Assembly (NCBI GenBank): GCA_002839375.1
Contig: PGXY01000002.1
Location: 312,392 to 376,391, forward strand
Source: Spirochaetae bacterium HGW-Spirochaetae-1
GTDB taxonomy: Bacteria > Spirochaetota > UBA4802 > UBA5550
Length of the DNA: 64,000 nt
Reading direction: 5' to 3'
In this document: piece after piece, positions 7,971 to 16,587 of the stretch
Layout: each line of letters opens with the position of its first letter
Numbering within the stretch: position 1 is the stretch's first letter
The notes under the pieces: generated by a model
The model's input: the letters and a program-made list of their open reading frames with translations, nothing else
Database searches by the model: none
Told to the model about the DNA's origin: nothing
Translations under genes and position numbers: made by a program

Positions 7971-9310
7971 TTATTGTCCTGCCTGGATCGAATGAGTATT
8001 TTATCAAAGGGACGTATGACCTTGTTTCCCGATTTTTCCGTCATCCGCGCCCGGAGTTTTTCGCCTGAACCATGGAATTGTATCTTGCCGATATATTCAT
8101 CGTCATCCCGGAAGATGTAAGCCGAACTCCCGGTTTTTATATTGAGAACCCTGTTCATGTATATGATGATATTTTCGGGGTCACGCGGATCAATGATGTA
8201 GCCGCTCTCCGGTCTCGTCTGCAGCAGGTAATCAAGAGAATAATTCAGCCGGGATATTTCGTGGTTCCTTTCGTCAAGTCGATTCGTGAGCCTGGAAATG
8301 ACAAATTCATATTCCTCCACCATATATGCGAAGAGCCGGTCCATCTGCTGTAATGCCGGGGGGATTGAGTTTTCATAGGGGACAGACTTCAGACGCTGAA
8401 GAAGAATGTCGTAGTCATCTATATGCCTGCGAAGGAGATTGAACCGGTCCCGGGAGTAAATTCCCTCCGAGCCAAGTATGGGGGGATAGTTCTTGAGACG
8501 GTTTATAACTGACGCAAGGGAAACGTTGATTTTCTCTTTCAGTATATTCAGGAGCCTTTCGGTTTTAATTACGGGATTATATTTAAGAACCATGGCCTGG
8601 GTATACCGCCGGTAATATTGCTCAAGTGACTGCTTCTCCGACTGGTGCATATTACGCAGGGAGTTCATTTTTATGCTCTGAAGTTCATCGTAATTATTAA
8701 GAACCGCTCCGGAATCTTTCATATTGCTTTTATATGTGCTTTCGCTGACATTCATGCTTTTTTTAAGCCTGGCGATTTCCTCTCCCTTTTTTTCCATTCT
8801 CCGGGCATATCTATCCTTCAGCGATTTTAGTTTTTCTTCCTTTTCTTTTTTCAGTTCAATCGTACGTTCGTTTTTCTCATCCTGGGACAGGTCTTCGGAG
8901 AGGATTTTTTCCCTGCCGAGAGAGTAACGGTCGTGCAGCGAAATTATCTCTTCATTCATCTCGACCTTTATATTTTCCAGCTCCCGGTAGGCCTGGTCTA
9001 TTTTTGTTTCATTTTTTTTCGCTGAATCGATGAGATCTTTTATCCGGAGGTCCTCGAATTCACTTATGTTCACGCTGCGGTCCTGGTGCGTTTCCCTGAT
9101 GAAGGCGGTGTAGAAAATCGTGCTTACGAACAGGGCGCTGAGAAAGCCTATCATGAAGAAATAGAGCGTGGTATTCTTATTCTTTCTTGTTTTTGAGAAT
9201 TCGGAGTCAAGGGAATAAATCTCGGTCTGTCCTTCCGTATCTTCGATGTCCTGCGGAAGAAACCTGTGTTGAATGAGATCGGTTGATGTTATTTTGTCGT
9301 CATCTGCCAT
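7967..9310 (-). CDS. Single-span membrane protein with long coiled coil, cyclase operon
   Basis: This 447-residue protein has a cytoplasmic head of about 48 residues, one membrane span (FFMIGFLSALFVSTIFYTAF, about 52-72) and a long charged coiled coil to about residue 240. Then comes a helical region (250-375) and a short C-terminal beta domain (about 385-447) that may be carbohydrate- or peptidoglycan-facing. The gene starts inside the end of the cyclase gene (22-base overlap) and overlaps the next gene by ATGA, so all three are probably made together. The topology places most of it in the periplasm. Its function is unknown; a scaffold or signal-transmitting rod is speculation. Confidence 0.75.
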   Translation of the reverse strand: MADDDKITSTDLIQHRFLPQDIEDTEGQTEIYSLDSEFSKTRKNKNTTLYFFMIGFLSALFVSTIFYTAFIRETHQDRSVNISEFEDLRIKDLIDSAKKNETKIDQAYRELENIKVEMNEEIISLHDRYSLGREKILSEDLSQDEKNERTIELKKEKEEKLKSLKDRYARRMEKKGEEIARLKKSMNVSESTYKSNMKDSGAVLNNYDELQSIKMNSLRNMHQSEKQSLEQYYRRYTQAMVLKYNPVIKTERLLNILKEKINVSLASVINRLKNYPPILGSEGIYSRDRFNLLRRHIDDYDILLQRLKSVPYENSIPPALQQMDRLFAYMVEEYEFVISRLTNRLDERNHEISRLNYSLDYLLQTRPESGYIIDPRDPENIIIYMNRVLNIKTGSSAYIFRDDDEYIGKIQFHGSGEKLRARMTEKSGNKVIRPFDKILIRSRQDNK

Positions 9311-10971
9311 ATGCCGTTCCAATTAGTCGGACATGTCGTTGATGTCCTTTGTTTAAATTCTTCAGCCGGAGGAAGTTTGCATTTCTGAAATTTAATCGAC
9401 GCCTCTTTCCATTCTCCGCTGTAATAAAGGGACAGGGCGTTTTGGAAAAGCGCTACCTGTCTCCGCAGGGGCTCGTCCATTTCCCTGTATGGGATGGGCC
9501 AGTATATTTTCCTGCCATAGGTCTTTCCTTTTACCATTACGGTATCGATTTCGATGAAATGGAGTTTTGCGTCCTCAACATTCTCCTCTATGTCGTTTTT
9601 CACATATTCCGAACATATTATCGGGATATTGTACACCCTGGTCAGTCCTTCCAGGCGCGATGCGGCGTTGACATTGTCTCCTATAACGGTATTGGTCATC
9701 CTCAGATATGAACCAAGCGTTCCGTAGAAAACCTGGCCGCCGTCGATGCCGACACCGATTTCAAGCAGTACCGCGCGATATACAGCCTCTTCGGTTTCAT
9801 CGAGCGTTCCCTTTTCAGCAATAATCTCATCGCGTATTTTCGTCATTTTACTTTTAAGCTCGTCAACAACCCGATGGAGCGCATAGGCGGACTGGATGGC
9901 CTGGTATGATTTATTTTTATGGGTATCCTCAAGCGCGCCATAAACAGCGAGCAGTGCATCGCCGATGATGGAGCCTATGACGCCGTCATATTTGATGATT
10001 TCACGAATCGCCCGGTCATAATGCATATTCAGCAGGCGGATAATGTCCGTTCCCAGTGTTTCTGTTATAAAGGTAAACCGCTTTATATCGGTAAAGAGGA
10101 TGGTGAGGTCCTTTTTTGTACCCTCAAGTCGAACCTCGCGGTCGCGATAGGCCTTTATGACAATGTCCCTGTTGGCGAATTTCCGGAAAATGGAAATGAG
10201 GTTTCCCACGGTGTTGGAGAGGGAATTGAAGGCCAGGCCCATGTAGGTGATGTCGTCATTGGTGGCTTTGCTCATGTCAATGACGCTGAGCTGCTGCGTT
10301 TCCACCATCTTCATGATATTGCTGGTAATCACCTGGATATATCGCAACAGGTATCGGATGATAAAGATGCCGATGCCGGCAATGGCAATGGTTATGATGA
10401 TGATTATGATGCTTACGTCACGGAATATCCGCGTGGTCTCCTTGTAAAAGTCGTTCAGTTCCTCGGCCCTGAAGATGAAAATGTCCCACTTTGAATTATA
10501 CTTGTAGATGCCGAAATATTCCTCATTGTTGAACGTGAAATAGGTATAACCGTCGTTGATATTTTTTGATGATTTTTTATTGATCTCGTCCAATACCCTG
10601 GTGTCGGTAAAGAAATCACTGTGGTTGATTTTTGATGCCTGGAAGAGAATCCTTCCTTCCGGTTTCACTCCGAAGATAACGGCTTTATCGTTTTTCAGCT
10701 CATGAAGTCCTTTTCGTTCGATGCTCTCAAGGGATTTGTCAAGTCTGCGATCATATTGGTAAATCTCATGTTGATTATTGCAGTATTCATATATGCTCTT
10801 AAGATCCTTTGTAAGAAGCTGACTCATGAGATTTATCAGTTCGGTTCGGGTAAAGACGAGATTGATATAATTCGTCGTAAAATTGGAAACAAGTATAAAG
10901 ATAGTAAATACCATTACTATCTTAACCGTAACCGGTACAATGCGGGTATTGTTTATTTTTCTGCCGATCAT
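9289..10971 (-). CDS. Membrane sensor class III adenylate/guanylate cyclase
   Basis: The 560-residue protein has a membrane helix (about 15-37), a periplasmic Cache-like sensor (40-185), a second helix (187-207), a HAMP linker (208-260) and a class III cyclase domain (287-492). The catalytic set is complete: metal-binding Asp295 (ILFTDIKRF) and Asp338 (GDALLAVYG), and Asn435/Arg439 in GDNVNAASRLEG. Asp432 at the purine-recognition position favours ATP and hence cAMP. A tail of about 65 residues resembles a single TPR-like helical pair. The gene leads a three-gene overlapping operon. No good Shine-Dalgarno precedes the ATG, so the exact start is less certain. Confidence 0.9.
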   Translation of the reverse strand: MIGRKINNTRIVPVTVKIVMVFTIFILVSNFTTNYINLVFTRTELINLMSQLLTKDLKSIYEYCNNQHEIYQYDRRLDKSLESIERKGLHELKNDKAVIFGVKPEGRILFQASKINHSDFFTDTRVLDEINKKSSKNINDGYTYFTFNNEEYFGIYKYNSKWDIFIFRAEELNDFYKETTRIFRDVSIIIIIITIAIAGIGIFIIRYLLRYIQVITSNIMKMVETQQLSVIDMSKATNDDITYMGLAFNSLSNTVGNLISIFRKFANRDIVIKAYRDREVRLEGTKKDLTILFTDIKRFTFITETLGTDIIRLLNMHYDRAIREIIKYDGVIGSIIGDALLAVYGALEDTHKNKSYQAIQSAYALHRVVDELKSKMTKIRDEIIAEKGTLDETEEAVYRAVLLEIGVGIDGGQVFYGTLGSYLRMTNTVIGDNVNAASRLEGLTRVYNIPIICSEYVKNDIEENVEDAKLHFIEIDTVMVKGKTYGRKIYWPIPYREMDEPLRRQVALFQNALSLYYSGEWKEASIKFQKCKLPPAEEFKQRTSTTCPTNWNGIWQMTTK

Positions 10972-11279
10972 ATTGTGTAATTAATATAAAAAGCCTAGTT
11001 GGGCGGTATCTTAATTTAAGGTATTAAAATTTTTATTATCGTCAAGGGTTAATTTAACTTTTTTTACATTTCTTATTAAATTAAAAGAAATTAATGGTAA
11101 AAATTTTTCCGATGCATGACTTAACGATGTTTAGTGAAATGAAAATGATAAGCATTCGGCATTTACCCGAGGCATGGAAAAAGTAATTGCATAATATGTA
11201 CTCCAGTTCCATTGTAAACGCCATCTTTGGATGGCACATGTGGAAAACATTGTGGCAGAGCTCATTTTCCGCCAGTATC
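10972..11279. other. Divergent AT-rich control region
   Basis: This 308-nt gap lies between the minus-strand cyclase operon and the plus-strand membrane AraC gene, so it must hold both promoters. It is AT-rich around 11030-11110, with hexamers such as TATATT on the minus strand near 10985 and TAATAT on the plus strand near 11192, but no partner -35 boxes good enough to assign. No RNA or small gene was recognised. The open frame extends upstream of the AraC gene start through this region, so a longer N-terminus cannot be excluded. Confidence 0.4.
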
Positions 11280-12983
11280 ATGATGAACATAAGAAAAACG
11301 CTGAGAACGATGATCATTGTATTGCCGGTACTTCTCCTATCCGGCTGTACGGGTAATGTGCATGATGGAGGCCGTGAAGTCTCACTTCGTGGAACCTGGA
11401 AAATCAGCACCGCCGACAGCAACGAATTCGCGCAACGGCTTTACGATGATTCCGCCTGGGACGATATATCCCTTCCCGACAGCTTTTACGACTACGCGCT
11501 GAGAGAAACGGGCTCCGTCCGAGGCATTCTCTGGATCAGGAAACATATCCACATCGACGGTGATATGGCGGGACGCCCCATGGGCCTTATCCTGGGTAAA
11601 ATAGGCAATGCCGACATGACGTATTTCAACGGGATCATGGTGGGCTCAACGGGGAAATTTCCTCCCGGGGAAATATCCATGTGGAATCATACGCGGTACT
11701 ATATGATACCGTCGAACCTCCTGAAACCCGGCGGGGATAATGTGGTGGCCCTTCGCATATCATATTTCCTGTACAGCGAGATCCGGGGGAAACTGGCGCT
11801 GGCCGATATGGAGTCCTGGAACCGGGACCGCACGGCCTCGCAGATGGTCACCATGGTTCATTACATGGTCATGGCCATGCTGGCCGCCATGGGGCTCATT
11901 TTCCTGCTGATCTGGATCAGGCGGCCAGGCTGGAAGGAATATCAATATTTTGTGCTGCAGCTTGTTCCGGGTTTTTTCACTCTCTACGAGGTCTGCGGCT
12001 ATTACTGGCCCTTTGCCGGCGATGTTCTGACCCGCATCAAGGTCCTTGGCCTCGCGTGGACCGCCGTGGTTGTGTTCCAGCTCACCTTCCTTCACCGGCT
12101 GTATAATCTGGAAAGAAAAAAAACAGAGGTTTTCCTCTGGCTCATCCTGGCCGTCAATACAGTTCTCATCATATACGGGCATGACCCCCTGAAACACCGG
12201 TGGATCGGCATCGTCGTTATTGTATCCATAACGCCCCTGGCCCTGTATAATATCTCCATTCATGTACAGCAGTTCATGAGGGGCAGCATCATCGCGAAGA
12301 TATTGATCGTTCCCGGCATAGTTCTTTCCCTGGGAGCCGCTCATGACGGCATCGCCTATATGCAGCGTTTCGGCGCGCCCCGACTTTCCCTTCTCGGCTA
12401 CGGGTTCGACGAGTTGATATTCGGCTACAGCGCTTTCATGATGTTTGTAGGCGCCTCGGTGATCCTGGTGTACCGGTTTATGAATACCATGGACCGGGTC
12501 GAGGACCTGAACCTGCACCTGGAGGAAAAGGTCCGGGAGCGAACCATGGAACTGGAAAAGAGCCTGAACAACATGACCACCATGTTGAACAACCTGTACA
12601 TGGATCAGCGGATAAAAAGAGGGAAGGGGGAGCGGAATTCCATTTCTCCCGGCATGGAAGAAAAGGTTCGTAAGGCCGTTGTATATCTCAATGAAAATTT
12701 TACATCGGACATATCCCGCGAGGGCCTGGCCGGCTGGCTGGACGTCAACCCCGACCACCTGGGTAAGGCCTTTAAGGTGTACACGGGGAAAAAAATAATC
12801 GATTATATCAATGAACTGCGGGTTAAAAAGGCCGCGGTGTTTCTCATGGAAGGCGAAGATACTATCATACATATCGCCTTTGCCGTGGGATTCGAAAGTC
12901 TAAGGACCTTTAACCGGGCCTTTACGCACATCATGAAAATCACTCCCAGCGAATATCGCCGCCTTCTCGGCAATCCTGAATAG
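11280..12983 (+). CDS. Lipoprotein-type 7TM sensor with C-terminal AraC domain
   Basis: The start chosen (ATG 11280, with another at 11283) gives a lipoprotein signal peptide ending LLLSGC, so the N-terminus is probably exported and perhaps lipidated. Residues about 30-195 resemble the jelly-roll sensor seen with 7TMR-DISM receptors (GTWKISTADS, WIRKHIHIDG, FNGIMVGSTG). Seven membrane helices follow (about 205-415), then a short coiled coil (LNLHLEEKVRERTMELEKSL) and an AraC helix-turn-helix domain in the last 100 residues. It should carry an extracellular signal directly to DNA. The ribosome site is weak, so the start is uncertain. It diverges from the cyclase operon. Confidence 0.82.
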   Translation: MMNIRKTLRTMIIVLPVLLLSGCTGNVHDGGREVSLRGTWKISTADSNEFAQRLYDDSAWDDISLPDSFYDYALRETGSVRGILWIRKHIHIDGDMAGRPMGLILGKIGNADMTYFNGIMVGSTGKFPPGEISMWNHTRYYMIPSNLLKPGGDNVVALRISYFLYSEIRGKLALADMESWNRDRTASQMVTMVHYMVMAMLAAMGLIFLLIWIRRPGWKEYQYFVLQLVPGFFTLYEVCGYYWPFAGDVLTRIKVLGLAWTAVVVFQLTFLHRLYNLERKKTEVFLWLILAVNTVLIIYGHDPLKHRWIGIVVIVSITPLALYNISIHVQQFMRGSIIAKILIVPGIVLSLGAAHDGIAYMQRFGAPRLSLLGYGFDELIFGYSAFMMFVGASVILVYRFMNTMDRVEDLNLHLEEKVRERTMELEKSLNNMTTMLNNLYMDQRIKRGKGERNSISPGMEEKVRKAVVYLNENFTSDISREGLAGWLDVNPDHLGKAFKVYTGKKIIDYINELRVKKAAVFLMEGEDTIIHIAFAVGFESLRTFNRAFTHIMKITPSEYRRLLGNPE

Positions 12984-13017
12984 CATCATTTTATTTTCCT
13001 CTCTCATTGGACAATTC

Positions 13018-13035
13018 AAGAGCCGCTCTTTTTTT
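13018..13035 (+). terminator. Weak candidate terminator after the lipoprotein AraC gene
   Basis: A five-pair hairpin AAGAG-CCG-CTCTT is followed by a run of seven T. It is short, so confidence is limited, but it lies 35 nt after the stop codon and before the next promoter region. Confidence 0.35.
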
Positions 13036-13117
13036 GGCCAGACAGACGCATGCCATGCGTGCTAATTTCCAACCGTCCGGATGGTATCCTGGAATTCAAT
13101 TTTACGGGAGGTGAATA

Positions 13118-13825
13118 ATGCGCAGGAATTTTATTGCAGTGTTACTGCTACTGGTCACAACGGCTTTATTTTCTCAGACAGGTCAAACTGAAATTGCCTG
13201 GAAGTACTGGAAGACGAAAAAGGATGTACAGCTTTTCAAACGGAGTTTCCCCAATTCGGGTATCATCGAAGTGAAGGCAGTCACCATCATCGATGCTGCA
13301 CCTGAGGTGATCGAAGCGGTTATCCGGGACATTCCGGCTTACCCCGAATTCATGTACGAATGCATCGAGGGAAGAGAAATCAAGAAATTTGATGATGAGA
13401 ATATCATCATCCTCAATGTAACAAAACTTCCCTGGCCCCTGGAGCCCCGCGATGTGGTTGTTACCACAAAAGTGAAAAAGGATTTCACCAACGGCAGATT
13501 TGAGGTGGCACTGGTGGGACTGAAGTCGCCCGAAAGCGAACGCTATGTTTCTCCCATAAAGGGACATGTACGCATGCATGAGCTCACGGGGACATTTCAG
13601 TGTGAGATACTTGAAAGGAACAAATGCAGAATGACGTATGTTGTTCATGCCGATCCCAGCGGTCTTCCTGCAATAGTGGTAAACCTTTTTGTCGATGACA
13701 ATCCCTACGGCACACTGCAGGGACTCAAAAAAATGGTTAAACTCGACAAGTACGTTGAATTAGGGAAAAAATCAAAATACCTGGAGTTCATCGAAAAATA
13801 TTTCGCATCAAAAAAACAGTCCTGA
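13118..13825 (+). CDS. Exported START-domain (lipid-binding) protein
   Basis: The 235-residue protein has a signal peptide (MRRNFIAVLLLLVTTALFSQ) and then a StAR-related lipid-transfer fold spanning most of the protein. Typical features are the N-terminal WKYWKTKKDVQLFKR, the core AAPEVIEAVIRDIPAYPEFM, and KLPWPLEPRDVVV about residues 105-120. Family members bind hydrophobic ligands in a deep pocket; here binding or transfer of a lipid in the periplasm is likely. A strong GGGAGG precedes the ATG. The next gene is a membrane protein 33 bases downstream with its own GGAGG, suggesting one transcript. Confidence 0.82.
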   Translation: MRRNFIAVLLLLVTTALFSQTGQTEIAWKYWKTKKDVQLFKRSFPNSGIIEVKAVTIIDAAPEVIEAVIRDIPAYPEFMYECIEGREIKKFDDENIIILNVTKLPWPLEPRDVVVTTKVKKDFTNGRFEVALVGLKSPESERYVSPIKGHVRMHELTGTFQCEILERNKCRMTYVVHADPSGLPAIVVNLFVDDNPYGTLQGLKKMVKLDKYVELGKKSKYLEFIEKYFASKKQS

Positions 13826-13858
13826 TCAGGGATTGTAAAAAAATAATGGAGGATTGAT

Positions 13859-14695
13859 ATGGTACAGGTTGATATCGTTTGGAGCTATGCCTTTGGAGCA
13901 ACCCTGGCGGCCTCAGCGGCGCGGCAGCTGAAGGATGAGGTGAAGCCCTTTGATAACAAGTATTATACGTATATACTTCTTTTTCTGTCAATTTTATTCG
14001 CACCGTCGGGATTGTACCTGCTCTGGCAGTTCCCCAACTGGGAGACCATGCAGGTGGCCACGTGTCACGGGGATATCCCGGCATGGCTTGTAGTGATATT
14101 CGGCATCACAAACATTACGCAGGGGATCCTGGGCTACTGGGTAACCTGGAAGCTTATACGGAAAAAGAACTTTTACGGTGCCTATGTGAATTGGATTGTC
14201 GCCTGGATAATTTTCTGGTCCATCCTGGTCATGGGTTGGGACACGACGGGCTGGCAGCGTTTCCTCTATGATTCGACCATGAATAACGGTGTCCTGTGGC
14301 AGCCCGGTATGCACATGGGGCTGAATTTCTTCACCAGCAATGTATTTATGACCCTCGTGGGTATGGGCGTTTTCATCGCGCCGGCCCTGTCCATTCCCAT
14401 CGCCTTGTGGATCAGGGAAGGAGCAAAGGCTGATCCGTTAATTTCAGCGGACCGGATTCCTTCTTTCCTCATGCTCATGATTTACTGCGCCATCGGGTCT
14501 TTCGGCATCACACTTGCCCTGGCCATTCTGAACGGTCTTCTTGTTTTCTTCATCCGCGACGCACTGGGCAGTGTGGGGCTGGCGTATCTTATAGGTCTGC
14601 CACTTTTCTGGGTCCTTGTTTATTTTCTGCTACTGAAGCGGGGAAGACCCCTTTACGCCTATGCGAAACTTTTTTTCATCGAGGAGCCGAAATAG
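13859..14695 (+). CDS. Polytopic membrane protein, unknown function
   Basis: This 278-residue protein has about seven membrane segments and few charged loops, with conserved-looking aromatic stretches (GYWVTWKLIRKKNFYGAYVNW, WDTTGWQRFLYD, GMHMGLNFFTSNVF). I do not recognise a named family. It follows the START-domain gene closely and has a strong GGAGG ribosome site. A role in lipid or sterol handling together with that gene and the downstream dehydrogenases is inferred only from the neighbourhood. Two hairpins follow its stop. Confidence 0.75.
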   Translation: MVQVDIVWSYAFGATLAASAARQLKDEVKPFDNKYYTYILLFLSILFAPSGLYLLWQFPNWETMQVATCHGDIPAWLVVIFGITNITQGILGYWVTWKLIRKKNFYGAYVNWIVAWIIFWSILVMGWDTTGWQRFLYDSTMNNGVLWQPGMHMGLNFFTSNVFMTLVGMGVFIAPALSIPIALWIREGAKADPLISADRIPSFLMLMIYCAIGSFGITLALAILNGLLVFFIRDALGSVGLAYLIGLPLFWVLVYFLLLKRGRPLYAYAKLFFIEEPK

Positions 14696-14736
14696 TCTCA
14701 ATAATGGGACGAATTTATCGAAAAAATCTATAAAAG

Positions 14737-14769
14737 GATATGTCCGTTCTTGCCAGGAACGGACATATC
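14737..14769. terminator. Perfect 13-bp hairpin after the membrane-protein gene
   Basis: Arms GATATGTCCGTTC and GAACGGACATATC enclose a 7-nt loop. There is no T-run, so it may be a factor-dependent terminator or an mRNA 3-prime protector. Confidence 0.5.
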
Positions 14770-14779
14770 AATGAATAAG

Positions 14780-14806
14780 GTGTATCATCGGGTATTGGTG
14801 ATACAC
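14780..14806. repeat. Second hairpin ahead of the SDR gene
   Basis: Arms GTGTATCA and TGATACAC enclose an 11-nt loop only ten bases after the previous hairpin and 44 bases ahead of the SDR start. It may belong to the leader of that gene or form part of a double terminator. Confidence 0.4.
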
Positions 14807-14849
14807 ATTATCAAACGTGATCCAGGTATTTTTTCCAGGGGGGGATCGT

Positions 14850-15632
14850 ATGAAAAAAATTTCAGGTAAAACAGCACTGGTCACCGGCGCTTCAGGAGGA
14901 ATTGGAACCGAGTTCGCCAGGGTTCTTTCCCGGGCCGGATGCCATCTGGTGCTTACGGCGAGGCGGGAGGACCATCTGCAGGCACTCAAAGAAGACCTTG
15001 AGCGGTCTTTTGATATCCGGGTCGACATAATTTCCGCGGATTTGTCCACTTCACAGGGCCGTGATGATCTGATCCGTGGCATTGATGAAAAAAAGATAGT
15101 TGTCGATATCCTCATCAATAATGCCGGGTTCGGCTATGACGGGGATTTTATTTCTCAGAGTTATGAAAGGCTGGAGGATATGATTGCTCTCAATATAACC
15201 ACGCTGACATTTCTTTCAAAACATTTTGCCGAGAGAATGGCCGCAAGGAAATCAGGGTATATTCTTCTTACGTCGTCTATCGGCGGTTTTACACCCTGCC
15301 CGGGGATGGCCGTTTATGATGCCACCAAGGCCTATGTACTGATACTGGGCGAAGCGTTGAGTCATGAACTCGGGAAACACAATGTGGCAGTAACCACGCT
15401 CTGTCCCGGTGCTACCCGTACGGATTTCTTTTCTGTTTCCGGGCAAACCCTCAATTCCATGGTTGCCATGACTTTGATGGATCCCCGCGTTGTGGCTATC
15501 AAGGGCCTCAAGGGACTTCTGAAGGGGAGATCCCATGTGGTGCCCGGACTGTTAAACAGGCTCACGGTATTGAGTCTGAGGCTTGTGCCCCGCGCACTTA
15601 TGGCGTCTTTAGCGGACAGGGTTATGCATTAA
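14850..15632 (+). CDS. Short-chain dehydrogenase/reductase (SDR)
   Basis: This is a classical SDR of 260 residues. The nucleotide-binding motif TGASGGIGTEFA lies near residues 12-23, the structural motif NNAGFG near 90, and the catalytic Ser and Tyr-x-x-x-Lys in LLTSSIGGF and VYDATKAYV near 140-160. It should oxidise or reduce an alcohol/ketone using NAD(P)(H). The basic residues AR-RR after the second strand favour NADPH, an inference. The ATG at 14850 is used because a G-rich ribosome site lies just upstream; an earlier in-frame ATG at 14817 has none. The next gene is a paralogue. Confidence 0.9.
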   Translation: MKKISGKTALVTGASGGIGTEFARVLSRAGCHLVLTARREDHLQALKEDLERSFDIRVDIISADLSTSQGRDDLIRGIDEKKIVVDILINNAGFGYDGDFISQSYERLEDMIALNITTLTFLSKHFAERMAARKSGYILLTSSIGGFTPCPGMAVYDATKAYVLILGEALSHELGKHNVAVTTLCPGATRTDFFSVSGQTLNSMVAMTLMDPRVVAIKGLKGLLKGRSHVVPGLLNRLTVLSLRLVPRALMASLADRVMH

Positions 15633-15711
15633 TTGTTTGTAATGATGAATGATAATTTCTCTTAGGAAGCTTTTCCCATGATATGCTGATTGCAAGGAAC
15701 GGTACAGGAAT

Positions 15712-16587
15712 ATGCGGAGCGGAAAGAACAGGAAGACAGTACTGATTACCGGCGCAGGGGCCGGTATAGGACGGGAAATGGCAAGGTTATTTTACAGGGC
15801 AGGATATTTTCTCCTTGCCGTGAGCCTTGTAAAGGAGGAGTTGGAATCTCTGGAGAGCGAGCTCGATTTCATAGGAGAGGGGAATAATTCAGAATTTCTT
15901 TCCATGGATCTTGCCAGGCCGGGAGCAGCCGGTGAGGTTTTTGCCTGGTGCGACAGCAGGGGATATAATGTCGATGTCCTTATTAATAACGCCGGTTTCG
16001 GCCTCATGGGGGAAGTTGTAGAACTGCCGTCTGAGAGGCTCACGCAGATGCTGTATCTCAACATAATGACTGTCACTGAGCTCAGCCGCCTTTTCGGCGG
16101 CACGATGAAGAAGCGGGGAAGCGGCCATATCCTCAATGTGGCCTCGACTATTTCTTTTCAGCCCCTTCCGTATCTTGCCATGTATTCAGCTACCAAGGCC
16201 TATGTTTCATATTTTACCCAATCCCTTGCCGCGGAACTGCGTCCCTGCGGAGTAATCGTTTCATGCCTTTATCCGGGGACGACCCGCACCGCTTTTCTTG
16301 ATACAGCGGGCATCCATAGACCCCATAAGGGTATCACCGCGGGAACGATGATCCATGCCGCGGCCATGGATCCGGTGAAGGTGGCCCGGGCTGCTTTTAA
16401 AGGTATCCTGCGGGGCAGGCGGCGAATCATACCGGGCCTGTCAAACAGGTTCCATTTTTATTTCATTCACTGGGTACCGAACAGGCTCATCATCTTTGTA
16501 GTACGGATTGTGCTGAAGGGACTGGTGAAAAAAACAATCAATGATGGTGCGGCTGGCAGCTATCGTCGGGAAACTACCCCAGGTTGA
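15712..16587 (+). CDS. Short-chain dehydrogenase/reductase (SDR), paralogue of the preceding gene
   Basis: At 291 residues this is a second classical SDR, similar along its length to its upstream neighbour. It has ITGAGAGIGREMA, NNAGFG, the Ser in NVASTISF and the catalytic YSATKAYVSYF. It ends with a longer hydrophobic/basic tail (HFYFIHWVPNRLIIFVVRIV) that may touch the membrane. The pair looks like a tandem duplication that then diverged. Its 3-prime end overlaps the convergent GH2 gene by 14 bases. The substrate is unknown; the START-domain neighbour suggests lipophilic compounds. Confidence 0.88.
   Translation: MRSGKNRKTVLITGAGAGIGREMARLFYRAGYFLLAVSLVKEELESLESELDFIGEGNNSEFLSMDLARPGAAGEVFAWCDSRGYNVDVLINNAGFGLMGEVVELPSERLTQMLYLNIMTVTELSRLFGGTMKKRGSGHILNVASTISFQPLPYLAMYSATKAYVSYFTQSLAAELRPCGVIVSCLYPGTTRTAFLDTAGIHRPHKGITAGTMIHAAAMDPVKVARAAFKGILRGRRRIIPGLSNRFHFYFIHWVPNRLIIFVVRIVLKGLVKKTINDGAAGSYRRETTPG

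Noticed and set aside
11760-12872. 370-codon minus-strand frame opposite the lipoprotein AraC gene
   Set aside because: Rich in His and Gln with no recognisable motif, opposite a gene with clear domains; typical antisense shadow.
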